DNA of 64,000 nt from Capitulum mitella. Lineage: Eukaryota > Arthropoda > Thecostraca > Pollicipedomorpha > Pollicipedidae. The notes beneath the pieces were generated by a model that was given only the letters and a program-made list of their open reading frames with translations, was not told the DNA's origin and did not search any database. The first letter of the stretch is position 1. Each line of letters starts with the position of its first letter. The position numbers were made by a program, and so were the translations under genes. Positions 50,461 through 61,954 of this stretch are shown here, piece after piece. The DNA lies in assembly GCA_030062745.1 (NCBI GenBank), contig CP099840.1, positions 7,684,138-7,748,137 of the forward strand, read 5' to 3'.

Positions 50461-51042
50461 CTGAGCGACGGAGTCGGCACGTCGTGGCGTCGATCGCGCT
50501 GCACGTGGAGAGATGCTGAGAAGACGACTGCGATGTCGAGAGAGGTTCACAGTTTCTTCAGGGTATTCAGGTGATGTCGCAACAAGAAATGTTTGTCTTG
50601 GTAGAAATATTGCTCATAAAAGAACTAAAACAGTTAAAGAAGGAGGTAAATAGGGCAAGGGAAAATGATCAGGCAACAACTTGGTGCCTCATCAACCTGC
50701 TGTTGTCCCTAATGCCCCAATACAGTACAAGGATTCAAGGCGATGTCTTTCCTTGTAGTCATAGTTGCCTGATGGAGCACAGAGGCCTGCACGCGTCATA
50801 GCCGGGTGGCACATTAGTATCGCACTTCCGAGCGTGACCGTGTCGTGCTGCGACGGACCAGAGCGGCCGTGCGCGTGACACTGTCTCGCAGTGCCGGACC
50901 TGAGACCAGATCCTGCCAGCCGGACGTCCAGGCCAAGCCGGTCGGCCGTTCCCGCCAGCGGCACAAGGGGCCGCCGCGCCGCCGGATAAGGCGTTATTGA
51001 GCACGTTATTGATGACGCACGAGGTCCAGGGCGGGGCCTGCG

Positions 51043-51178
51043 GTCGGCGGCCGGCCGCCAACCTCAGCAGCTCTTCCCAGTCCCAGTCCCAGCGACACGC
51101 TGCGGTCGGCGGCCGGCCGCCAACCTAAGCAGCTCTTTCCAGTCCCAGTCCCAGCGACACGCTGCGGTCGGCGGCCGC
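51043..51178. repeat. 62-bp tandem duplication
   Basis: GCGGTCGGCGGCCGGCCGCC followed by AACCT(C/A)AGCAGCTCTT and CCAGTCCCAGTCCCAGCGAC occurs twice, with the beginning of a third copy. Confidence 0.9.
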
Positions 51179-52460
51179 CGGCGGGCCGGCCGGCTCCGCG
51201 GGACGGTCCGCTCCGAGCGGCGGTCCCGGCCGGCCAGCCTCTGCAGCGCTGTTTGCGCCCAGCGCCAATCAGGAACAGCAGCGGCGCCGGTGGCGCTCGG
51301 CGCAGGCTGATTGATCGTAATGAGATCGGCGATCCCCGGGCACGAGTGGCTTCAACCACGCAACAACGTCATTCCTGAACAAACCGGCTGGAACAACAAC
51401 TCGCAGACGCGTAACGACGCAACAGCACATTCCATAATATACGAAAAGGGATAGAAAAATGAACATTCCTGAGGCTCAGCTGCAACATTACTATTGCAGC
51501 TTCCAAACAGCATGCATGCCTAGTAAAAATAGCTGATTTTCTTTTAAGATTTCGGTTATATCCGGGTATTCGTGACAGAAAAATACACGGCCTTCAGGCT
51601 GTACATCTCACTGCATAATATCACGGAACTAATTTCCGAGTTTCTGGATCTCGGCGTAGAGAGCTGAACCGCGTTTTCACTTTTTAATTCGCCGTTCTGC
51701 ACATCTTTTGAAATCGTTATCAGTGCCGGTCTGAGGCACTCCTTTTCGAAATGAACAGGTGCTTTACAAATCTGGCTTCGTTTACGACACCGAAGAAATA
51801 TGTCATGCATTCAGATCTCCATTAGCCAGGCATCGACAGCAATTCCATTTTTCCCAACGCCCCGAAATTTTGTCATTCTAGCCATTAACCCCATTTCAAC
51901 ACAACAAAAATCAGCTAGCGTGCAACAAAAACCAAGCTAAACCGGTTTTCCCGTTATGTCGGTCCTATTCTCCGATTTCTACATTATTCGGACAGCCTTC
52001 GCCGGCTCGGTCGGTACGGAGGTGAGGGGGGGGGGACAGCCTCAGACTGGGCTGTGGAACGTTAGTAACAATTACCGCCGGGAAACGCCCAGACCATTCG
52101 TGGCTCCATACTTCACGATCGAAACAAGCAGAAACAAATCCCGGGATAAAACACACATCGCTGGCGTTTTTGCTAATGTCTGCCCCGTCTAGAATGAGCA
52201 ATCGAATTGCAGTGCGGTAATGCGTTAGCTTTAGGTGACATCATTTCCGGTCCTCTATCATGGCTAGAAAATCCCACTATCACAAGCACTAGATGTGTAG
52301 ATGAACCACGTAAGATTTTCTGCCTAAGCTCCATAGCGATGACAGACTAGTTCTGTCCTCTGCACAAATTCCAGTCTCACGGAAGATGAGCCTGATTCGC
52401 GCCTGGCTGTCGGACGGACCGGCCCGCCCAGGACTCAGAGCCACTCTCAGTCCTCAGTCA

Positions 52461-52755
52461 GGACCAGCTGCGGTGGACGGACCAGTCCTCAGTCGGGGCC
52501 AGCAGCGGTGGACGGACCAGTCCTCAGTCGGGGCCAGCAGCGGTGGACGGACCAGTCCTCAGTCAGGACCAGCTGCGGTGGACGGACTAGTCCTCAGTCA
52601 GGGCCAGCAGCGGTGGACGGACCAGTCCTCAGTCAGGGCCAGCAGCGGTGGACGGACCAGTCCTCAGTCGGGGCCAGGCTGCGGTGGACGGACCAGACCT
52701 CAGTCGGGGCCAGCAGCGGTGGACGGACTAGTCCTCAGTCGGGACCAGCTGCGGT
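52461..52755. repeat. 35-bp minisatellite
   Basis: Unit CAGCAGCGGTGGACGGACCA then GTCCTCAGTCGGGGC, about eight copies (CAGCTGCGG, ACTAG and CAGGAC variants). The frame read through it is an artefact. Confidence 0.94.
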
Positions 52756-52924
52756 GCCGGCGGAACTGATGGCCGGGAGCCGCGGCTGCCGCCACTCGGC
52801 GGTAAAAACGGCCGCCACATCCCTCACGGCTGTCGCCAGGGCGGCGTCTGAGATCCAACTAATGGAGCAACGACGGCCGGCCGGGCTGGGCAGAACCGAC
52901 AGACGGCGCAGCCGACCACGGCCT

Positions 52925-53150
52925 TCACACCACCGAACGGAGAGATACACCACCGCCTTCATACCACCGGACGGAGGGATACACCATCGCCTTCATGCCA
53001 CTGGACGGAGGGATACACCACCGCCTTCACATCGCCCGACGGAGGGATACACCACCTCCTTCACATCACCGAATGGAGGGATACATCACGGCCTTCACAT
53101 CACCGGACGGAGGGATACATCGTCGCCTGTACACCATCGGACAAGAAGGG
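52925..53150. repeat. 34-bp minisatellite
   Basis: Unit CACCGGACGGAGGGATACAC then CACCGCCTTCACAT, about six to seven copies, adjoining the 35-bp array. Confidence 0.92.
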
Positions 53151-53999
53151 ACTATACATCGGAGAACCTATCGGCACTACTAGTCGCCAGCAGGTGTACC
53201 GTCACTTAAACCATAAAGAGTTTGGAACACTGGCACCTAAGGACTGCGGGCAGGCCTGTCTGACCTAACTGTCAGCCTGTCTGTCGAACAGCCAACAAGG
53301 ACCAAAGAGCTTACCGCATCGGACAAAATCGGCGACCCTAAGACAGCGCCGTAACTCAGCATGGAAAGATGGCCTGAACGTCCAGTCCAGCCGGACAGTG
53401 AGACGCTGGAATAACACGGACCGCTGAGCGGGTGGACCGGAGGTATCGGATAGATGGACATATACAGTTCCCATGTGTAGGAGTGGTCAATGATATATGT
53501 CCCGGGGGAGAAACGAGGAACGAACTCATCATCTCTAACGTTGTCGAAAGTTGCGCGCGACATCTGCTCAGGCACCGTCCGGGGAAACTTTGGGCGTTTG
53601 CATTATGACGAAATTGGCCTCATGAAAAATTCAAGATGAGCTTATTCACCACCTTCTGCGGAAAGGAGAAAAACAACAGCCGCACAAAGAGGCATCTTTA
53701 ACAATGGTGCTGTTGGAATAATGATTCAAAGTCTTCACAGATGTCTTGAACACCTTAAGCAGATCAACCTTCCCAAAGAACGAAACTCCGAGCTACCACG
53801 CGAAATCAATCTGTTATAACACACGCGATCCGTTCTGCCTGCTGCCAGCATGCATTCACCAAGCACCAGACCCACACTGCCTCAGTACGCAGTCTGCAGG
53901 CGGCCACCTGTACTGTCTGCCTCCAAATAGGCACCCACGCTGTCCACGCTTAGTACGTGAAATACAGACACCCTGCCGGAGCTCACAGTCTCACACAGT

Positions 54000-54335
54000 G
54001 GACAGTCTCAAACAGACGCCGATCTCCCTTGTACGTGGTGAGCCCTCTCTGAGGTGCAGCTCAGAGTGGACAGTCTCAAACAGACGCCGACCTCCCCTGT
54101 ACGTGGTGAGCCCCCTCTGAGGTGCAGCTCAGTGTGGACAGTCTCAAACAGGCGCCGATCTCCCCTGTACGTGGTGAGCCCCGTCTGAGGCGCAGCTCAA
54201 TGCGGACAGTCTCCGACAGACGCCGATCTCCCCTGTACATGGTGAGCCCGTCTGAGGCGCAGCTCAATGCGGACAGTCTCCGACAGACGCCGATCTCCCC
54301 TGTACATGGTGAGCCCGTCTGAGGCGCAGCTCTGT
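54000..54335. repeat. 67-68 bp minisatellite
   Basis: Unit GGACAGTCTC(AAA/CGA)CAGACGCC then GATCTCCCCTGTACGTGGTG and AGCCCCCTCTGAGGTGCAGC, about five copies. It lies about 0.75 kb from the giant exon's donor. Confidence 0.93.
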
Positions 54336-55081
54336 GCGGGCGCGCCGCTCTGGCCGAGTAATGACCTCTGGTCGACCGCTGTGGGCGTGCCGGCCGGGCT
54401 GTGGCGTCCCACGCCCGGTCCCGGCCGCAAATGGACCGGGCCGAGCCGGCGCGGCCCGGCCGGCCGGACGCCCCACGCTCACGCACGCCGGCTGTCCCCG
54501 TTAACAGGCGCCGGCCTTTGTTCGAGGTCGTTCCGCCAGACGACAGAGAGGTGTTGCCGCGTGAGGTGGGAGGTGGACCGCGAGGGAAAGCGCCCCGAGA
54601 CATTATCTCTGACCTTCCAGCGACGGGCAGTCCGCCACTGAAGGTGATCACACCGCGCAGGCTAATGGGTAGCGATAAAAGATAAGCGTACGGCTCAATA
54701 CACTGTGAACTAGTAAGAGTGTTGAGATATCCCGCAGACGGAGTTTTTCTGAGAGCAGATATAACAAAGTGACTGCCGCAATGGAGCAGCATCTATCAGT
54801 GCTCGCTTGACTGTGGACTCAATTCAGCGGCGAGTGGCCAGCTTATCGAGCTGAAGCGATCAGACTCGTTCAATCCATCATCCGCTAGTCGGACCACGGC
54901 GCGTCTCACAAGATACATCGGAGCGCCCCGAGCCTCTCCCCAAAATGTTTATCAACCCACGCCTCATTCGTGACGGGCGCAGTCAGGACGATGGACGACA
55001 ACGCCAAAGCAAACACGAAGCCCGCACGCACACAGACCACCACGTCCGGGCACACGAGGATGGGATGCCAGGCGGACTGAC

Positions 55082-58000
55082 CTGCTGTGGCCTGGGCGGG
55101 CGCTCTCCGGGCGGCGGCGGGGGCGGTTCTCTTGGCGGCGGGCCCGGCCGGCCGGAAGCCAGGGGGCCGGTACCGCGCCGAGCGGGCCGAGTCGGCCGCC
55201 AGGCTGGAGACGCCCATCAGGGGCGCGGCCACGGCGCGCCGCGGCAGCGACAGCGAGCCGGTCGGGTTGGCCGGCGGGGCGGCGGCCGCCGAGCGCGGCA
55301 GCGTGGTGCGCCGCTCGTCGGCGTCGGAGCCGGCGCGCCGCGGCCGGCCGCCGGCCAGCCGGCGGCGCTCCTCCGACTCGCTGTCGGAGGCGTCCGGCCG
55401 CGGTGGCGGCGCCGGCTCGCCGCGGCCCACAGGGCTCGAGCGACCCGACGGCCAGCGCGCCGCGCGCCGCTGGTCGAAGCTGTCGGCGGCGCGCAGCGTC
55501 GAGTCCGAGTCCACCTGCTCGGAGGAGGAGAACTCGGAGCTGCGCGGCCGGCCGATGGTCAGCGTGCTGCCGCTGCCGGACGACTTGACGCTGACGTCGC
55601 CCTCGGACTTGACGCGGCCGCTCAGCCGCGTCCACTTGTCCTCGGGCCGGCCCAGCGTCGGCTCGCCCTCCGCGGCGTCCCTCTCCAGCAGATCGTGGCA
55701 CGAGTCAAACTCCTTCTTCTTCTTCCGTTTGCTGTCGCGCAGGATCTTGTTGAAGTCGATGGCGGCGGGCTCGGCCTCAGCCGTCGCCGTCACTGACGAG
55801 CCCCCGTCCCGGTGCGCAGCAGGGAGGGACGAGGTCCGGTCGGAGGTCGCTGGCAGCCGGTCTGGACCCTGCTGACAGCCGCCCGGCTCCGTCGCCTGCT
55901 CGCCGGGACCGGCGGCGCCGGCCTCCCCTGAAGGCCCGAAGAAGCGCCGCGGCGAGCCCGGGCACCTGGCGGTCGGCGAGTGGTCGCTGAGCGAGGCTGA
56001 CTCGGCGCCACTCGACACCTCCTGCATCAGCGCCACCAGACGGTTGCCGATGTGGTGCATCACCTTGGAGAGCATGGGCGGCGAGGCCGGCGCGTGCGCG
56101 CTCTGCTCCTCGGCCAGGCCCTTCAGGCTGCCCATCAGCCGCTCGTAGGCCGCCACCGAGTCGACGGCGGACGGCGGCCCGTCGCGCGGCGGCCCGGCGC
56201 CGGCAGCGGCCTGCCGCCGACCGTCGGCCGGGTCGTACTTCCTGATGATCTGCTGGCAGCTCTCGGAGATCTGCTGCTGGATCTGCGCCATGATGTCCGG
56301 CTGGGACGGGTTCAGCGCGCCGTAGGCGCCCTCCAAGTCGCTGCTGGTGTAGTCAGAGCTGTCGTACGAGTCGCTCCAAGTGTCCTCGCTGCTCAGGTAC
56401 TCGACGATCTCGCGCACCTGCGCATCGTTGATGCCCGGCACGCTCTTCATCAGGCTGGTCAGCTTGCTTTCGAACACCGCCAGCGGCGACGGTTTCACCT
56501 GCAGGGTGTTGGCGTCGGCACGCTGCGCGTTGGAGATGGTCGTCCGGAAGAAGTGCCGCAGCCGGCCCATCAGCACGTTGGTCTCCTCGTCCGAACTCCA
56601 GTTGTTGAACGAGTCTTTTCTGCCGACTTTGTGGCGATTTTTGAGCCCATTGGGCGGCGATCTTTGGGCTAACGAGTCCTTTGGCACGGTCGCCTTCGTT
56701 GCGGCGGTTGCGGACCTTTTCTCCGGGAGCCCCTCTTCGCTGTCGGGCGTCCTCTGTGATGCGTCGACAGAGGCGGTGGTGGGCCTCCTCTCCCTCTCGC
56801 CGTCCGACAGGCTGGAGTCGGACGTCACAGGCGCACCACCGCCGTCCTCCAGACGGTCCTCTGTCTCTTTGATCACAGACTCCTTGAGCAAGTCATCGGA
56901 ACTCCCTAAAAAACCACTGTCTCGGCTCTGGCGCGCCTCACCAGTCTTGTCCACCTGGCTGAGGTTGGACACGCCGTTGGGGTGTAACGGCGGCGGGGGG
57001 TCGGGCGGCTTGATCGCCGGGGACGCGACCGCGTCCTCCAGCGCGCGAGCCTTCTCCCCCGCCTCGCGATCTGAGTGATCGCTGGCCGTCAGCTGCTTCT
57101 TCTTCTTGCGGCGTTTGATCGTGTCGAACTGACCGTCGCCCTTCTCAAAGGCGGTCTCGTCGAGCAGGTCGGGCACGGCCTCCTCGTCGCTGGAGGTGCC
57201 GTCACTCTGCTCCGAGGCCTCCCTGTTGGAGAGGTCGCCGCCGCTGCCGCTGACGTCGCCCGGCTGAGTGCGGCCTCGAGACCGGGTCACCTTCTTGCGC
57301 CGCTGTTCGGGCGAAGGTTGGCCCTCCGAGTCGCTGCCGACACTCCCGCTCCCGTCTGTCTGGTTCTCTGAGTCGTCACCGGCGGAGCGGATCGACGGCT
57401 GACGAATTAGCCCCAGAAAACCCTTGGAAAAATACCGCGACGACGCTTGTTCAACGGGGTCGCCGTCCGGATCGTCGGCTTCGATGAACTCGCTGTACAC
57501 CGAGCCGGACGTTTCGCTGAACGTGTCGCTGTACTCGCTCTCCTCGTTGGCGTACTTTTTCGGGTCGTGCGGCCCGTTGCCCAGGTCGAAGAAGAAGTAC
57601 TTCTCGAGCTCGGACGGGTCGGCGGTGGGCGTGTCGCCTTTGGAGGAGCGGCCCCCGTCGTCGCTCTCTTCACAGCTCTCCTCGATGATGGTCGTCAGGG
57701 TAAAGTCCAGCGGTCGGTTGTAGCCACGCGACTCCTCCTCCTCAGGGAACTCCTCCTGCGAGCCGTCGCTGAACGACTCTTCGTTCGAGAACCGCTCGTC
57801 CGAGTCAAAGCGCTCGTCGTCGCGGAACTCGTCGTCCTCGCCGCCGCCGAAGTCGAAGCCGTCGTCGAAATCGTCGGACGCCTCGCTCATCTGGCCGTCG
57901 GAGCGCAGCGTCTCCAGGCTGCCCGGCGGCTCCGAGCCGCTCGTGTCGTCCCGCGACGGCGTCGGCGTCGACGACGGCGACGAGGCGTCGGGCGACCGGC

Positions 58001-61000
58001 GCTGGTTGCGCCGCACCTCGGGCGTGCGGAGCGCGCTGGACCGGCGGCCGGCCGCCGGCGCCGGAGAGTCTAGGCCGGCGAAGTAGTCCGCCAGCTTGGA
58101 CGTCGACTCCGGCGAGAACTCGCGGTCCACCGACGTCTGCACGAACTCGTCGCGCGCCTCGCGAGAGCGCGCGATCAGACTGCGCAGCTCGGACGGCTTG
58201 TGCACTGCCATGGCGGGCGTGTCCCGGACGGAGCGCGCCGCCTCGCCGCCGGGCCGCGCCACCAGGAACGAGTTGGTCTTCTCGTCGGTCACCACCTCGA
58301 CCTCCTCGGAGCGCGGCGCCGGCGGGCTGGCTTTCTCCGGCGGCGCGTCGAGCCGCTGCCGCGCTGGGTCGGCGGCGTCCGGCGGCGCTCCGCTGCCGGC
58401 CGGCGCGCCGTCTGACACGTTCGTGACGGTGACCGCCGGCTGGCTGCTGACCACCGATATAACGCTGACGAAGCCGCGCGCCGCCGGCGCCTGCTGGTCG
58501 ACTGGGGCCGCACTGGGCTCGCCGCTGACGCCACGCTGCCCGCTCCCAGCGGCGGCACGACTGTGCTCCGGCTGGGCCGCCGCGCTGACCCCCGGCCGCG
58601 AGCCGGCGTCACCGCTGGCCTTGGCGGCCTCACCGGTGGCGGCGTTTTTCCCTGCGCCGCCGTCGGGCCGGTCCGGGCCGGCCGCCGGGCCCGGGGCGCC
58701 GTTCGCCGCTGGCTTCCCGTCACTCGCCGCGGCCGCCACCGGCGTCGCGCGTATCGATTGCGCCGTTTGTGCGGCACCAGGTGCGGTTTCCCGGCGCGGC
58801 GCGACACCCGACCCCGGCGCGCACCTGGCCCGCAGCGCGGCCGGCTTGGCTGGCACAACAGGTCGCTCCCGCGCGGCCGGCCTCACACCACTGAGCCCGC
58901 CGCCGCGCGGCTCCTTGGACGCCGGCCCCGCCAGCTCCGGACCCGTTTCGCCAGCCATCCGCTCAGCTGAGGCCGGCACACTATTGTCCGGATTTTTACC
59001 GGTTTCCAGGCTGTCGGCGAGTGACTCAGGTGCGGCAGGGGCCTGGTCAGGACCGGTTTTGGCGGCGGCGCGCGGCCGGCCGGCGCTGTCCGGCTCTGCG
59101 GCGCACACCTGGCCGCCCTCTCCCCCGGCGCTATCAGCTGACTGTGGGAAGGAGCGCGCCACTTGTTTGTCGCCCGGCAGCGGGGGGACAGCGTCGGGAG
59201 GTGGCTGCTTCTCCGGCGACGGACGGGTTCGCGGCTCCACCGTTCGTTTTGCGGCACATGCGCCGCCGCTCTGGCCCGGCTCGTCCACGGCGGGAAGTTT
59301 CGCCGGCCGGGAACTTTCACTCTCGCCCGCGATCCTGCGCAGAGCCCTGTTCCGACCGTGTTTTTTCGCGGCGCTCAGGGAGTCGTATTCGCACGCAGAG
59401 GCCTCCGAGTCCGAATTGTCCACCTTCGTCTCCGGAGTGCACGACTCGACTCCGTCCGTGGCACCAGGCCCCTTCTCGCTCACAGTCTGCGGCGCCGGCG
59501 CCGTTTTCTCGTCGTCCAGTTCCGGTTCGGAGTCGACGGGCACCTCGGTGAGGTTCGACAGCGAAATGCAGTCCTGCTCGGCCGTCTGACACCGTTCCAG
59601 CAAGTCCTCCTCCGTATCCGAGTCTGCGTGCACCTTCGTCACCGGCGCCTCCTGCTCGGGCGTTTCGGTCCCGTCGCCATCGCCGTCGCCGGCGCCGTTC
59701 ACTCGTTCCGGAACGGCCTGTTTGCCCTGTTTGAGGCGTTCGAAGTACTGCAGCACGTCGCCGCTAGTGACGTGGGCGGCGCGGTACTGCAGCTCCAGCC
59801 GAGACGCCTCGGCCTCCGACGTCGGCAGCAGGCCGGCCGGCGGCGGCCGCCGCTTGCCGCCGGCCCGCAGCTCGTCGTCGTCGGAGCTGCTGGCGCCACT
59901 CGGGTCTGTGCGCAGCTCACCGGCCCAGGCCGGCTGCCGGCGTGCCGCGGCCGGCTCCTGGCCGTCGCCGACGCTGCGTGCCGGCGCCGGTTCGAGCCGC
60001 TCGGCGCGGCGCGGCCGCTCGTGCAGGCTGGCGTGTCGTTGCGGCTTGCGGCGTGCTGGCGGCTCCGTGCGTGGCCCGCTGAAGCTTTTGGACCGCGCCA
60101 CCGTCGGCGAGATCTGCGTCACAGAGCGGTGCACCGGTCGCGGCAGCGTGGCGTAGCTGGGCGCCGTCAGCGGCGGCGGCGGCGGCGTCTCCTTCGAGTC
60201 CCCGTCGCCGGCGATGATCACCTTGACGCAGTGGTCGCCGTAGACGATTTTCTGGCCGTCGGGCAGGTCGGTGAGGTCGCCGGCGCTGAGGCGGCGCCCC
60301 CTGCGGTGCTGGCGGATCTCTGAGAGCACCAGGTCGCGGTAGCGCTCCAGCGTCGGGTCGTGGCCGGCGGCGGTGGCGGCGCCGCGGGCCGGCTGCTCCA
60401 AGCCCGAGGCGATCATCTGGCCGAGCGAGGCCGAGTCCGGCCGATGCATGGAGAACAGGATGGCCGACTGCAGCGCCTCGGCCTCGGCCTGAAGCCGCTC
60501 CGTCTGGTGCATCATCGAGCTCAGCGTCTCGTCGCTGTTGAAGTCGATCGAGCTCGCCCGCAGAAGGCCGGGAGAGTCGCCGTCCTGCGCGGCCGGCGCC
60601 GACTTCGCTGCAGATTCCGGCGACGACCGCGGCGGAGGCGTGCCCTCCGAGTCGTCGAAGATGAACAGGATCTTGTTCGAATTTCCGTGTACCGGCGGGA
60701 ACGGTTTCGGCTTCACGCTGCCGGGCTCGGTCTTGGAGGTGGTTTGGCGATGTCTCCCCCTGGACGGAGACTCTGACAGCGGCGCCGACTTTGCGTGCTT
60801 TGGTTTGTCCTTGACGCCGCGTTCGTAGTAGTCCCAGTCGCTCTCCTCGATGTAGCCTTGGCCCGGCTCGGAGTCGACACCGCTAGAGCTAGCTGCGTTC
60901 CTCTTCCCGGCTGCTGGCCTCGCGGAGTCCAGTTCCTCCGAGGAATTATGCTCGGACTCTTTGGACGAGTCCGAGCTGATGAACACCAGCTTGTAGTCGT

Positions 61001-61950
61001 CGCTGTCGGCCTGCATTTTGCCCCGATCCAGCACGATGTCGCTGGCCGTGTCAGTCGGCGATGGCGGTGCGTCGGCGGTGGCGGCCGGCTTCAGAACTTT
61101 AGCTTCCCTTCTGGGCTCAGAGAGGGCGCGCCACGGATCAGGCGGCGTCTGCGTCGGCGAGCTGTTGAGAATCACCTTGCTGGTCTGCGGCCGGCGCGGC
61201 AGCGTGGCGTAGTCGGCGTTCATGTTGACCACGGTCGTGTTCTTCTTCTTGAGCTCGCGCAGCTTGCTGGGGCGTGGCAGTGAGGAGAAGTCGTGCGGCA
61301 GCAGGCGGTAGCGTTCCGGACCGGCCGACTCCAGGTCCACGGTCCGCTCTCGCCGCGGCCGCGGACCCTTCTCCTCCTCCTCCATCCGAATGTCGATCCT
61401 CTTCTCTCTGCGCTCCTGGCGCCTCGGCCTCGTCTCCGGTTGACGGTTCATCTGCTGCCCGTTCGTCTCTGGCTGCCGGCTCGTCTCCGGCTGACGGTTC
61501 GTCTCGGGCTGACGGCTCGTCTGCTGCCGGTTATTCTCTGGCGGCCGGCTCGTCGCGGGCTGACGATTCGTCTCGGGCTGACGGCTCGTCTGCTGCCGGT
61601 TCGTCTCCGGCTGCCGGCTCGTTTCCGGCTGTCGGCTCGGCGGCGGCGGCGCCCCCTCCACGTCGATGGCGCGCTCGTTGAAGTGTCGCGGGATCTCGAT
61701 GAACTCCGTGCCCGGCGCCGGCAGCCGGACCGCCTCCTCCACGGCGCGCCGGTGGATGGCGTACTCGTCGACCGGCGGCCGGGTGTCGTACCTGCCCAGG
61801 CTGCTGACACGCGCCACTGGCCGCCGCAGCAGGTCCAGCGCCAGCCGGGGCCGCGGCGGCGGCGAGCGCACCCGGCGGCGGCCGCCCGGCGCCGGCGACC
61901 TCCTGCGGCCAGACTCCGGCGGCGGCGACGTGTTGAGCAGCACCGTGTTG
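55082..61950 (-). CDS. btsz: bitesize-like gene, giant linker exon (about 2,290 codons)
   Basis: Uninterrupted frame of nearly 6.9 kb with strong coding bias (GC in third positions) and no rival on the other strand. The frame runs open past both ends, but acceptor-like AGs (61952/61951, giving phase 2, or 61956/61955, giving phase 1) and a consensus donor CAG|GTCAGT at 55082/55081 mark the exon; beyond the donor the translation turns hydrophobic and atypical. The product is a mostly disordered scaffold. In order it has SPPPES-type Pro/Ser stretches, Gln-rich RQPETN repeats (61440-61640), recurrent YATLPR motifs (near 61200 and 60150), KVILNSSP/KILFIFDDSEG segments, a long Ala/Pro/Gly part, an acidic block (57650-57890), a conserved-looking block ending DPSELEKYFFFDLGNG then NEESEYSDTFSETSGS (57480-57640), and a helix-rich block with EIVEYLSSEDTWSDSYDSSD (56240-56620). 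Basic RKKKKEFDSCHDLLERD follows near 55690-55740. In Drosophila Bitesize the long linker binds Moesin; which segment would do so here is unknown. Naming rests on co-linearity with the C2A exons. Confidence 0.88.
61440..61640 (-). repeat. coding minisatellite in the giant exon (RQPETN/RQPETS repeats)
   Basis: Repeats of 18-21 bp (CGGCTGACGGTTCGTCTC on the plus strand and variants) encode RQPETSRQPETNRQQTSRQP-type peptide repeats, about eleven copies. All length steps are multiples of three, so the frame is kept. Confidence 0.93.
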
Positions 61951-61954
61951 CTGC

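Larger units (their letters stand above)
40244..55081 (-). other. 14.8-kb intron after the giant exon
   Basis: Begins (in RNA sense) with the donor CAG|GTCAGT at 55081. It holds the segmental duplication at 44.3-45.7 kb and GC-rich minisatellite DNA from 46.4 to 54.4 kb. Minus-strand open frames at 42330-43010 and 53237-53575 are unexplained, but I found no family match and no convincing pair of splice sites for them. Confidence 0.55.

Noticed and set aside
54906..55081. C-terminal hydrophobic tail of the giant open frame as a membrane anchor
   Set aside because: It lies after a consensus donor CAG|GTCAGT, so it is read-through into intron; Slp proteins end in C2 domains, not an anchor.
54945..61681. 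Long plus-strand frames opposite the giant exon (up to 497 codons)
   Set aside because: Antisense shadows of a GC-rich exon; the minus strand has the consistent codon bias, motifs and splice sites.
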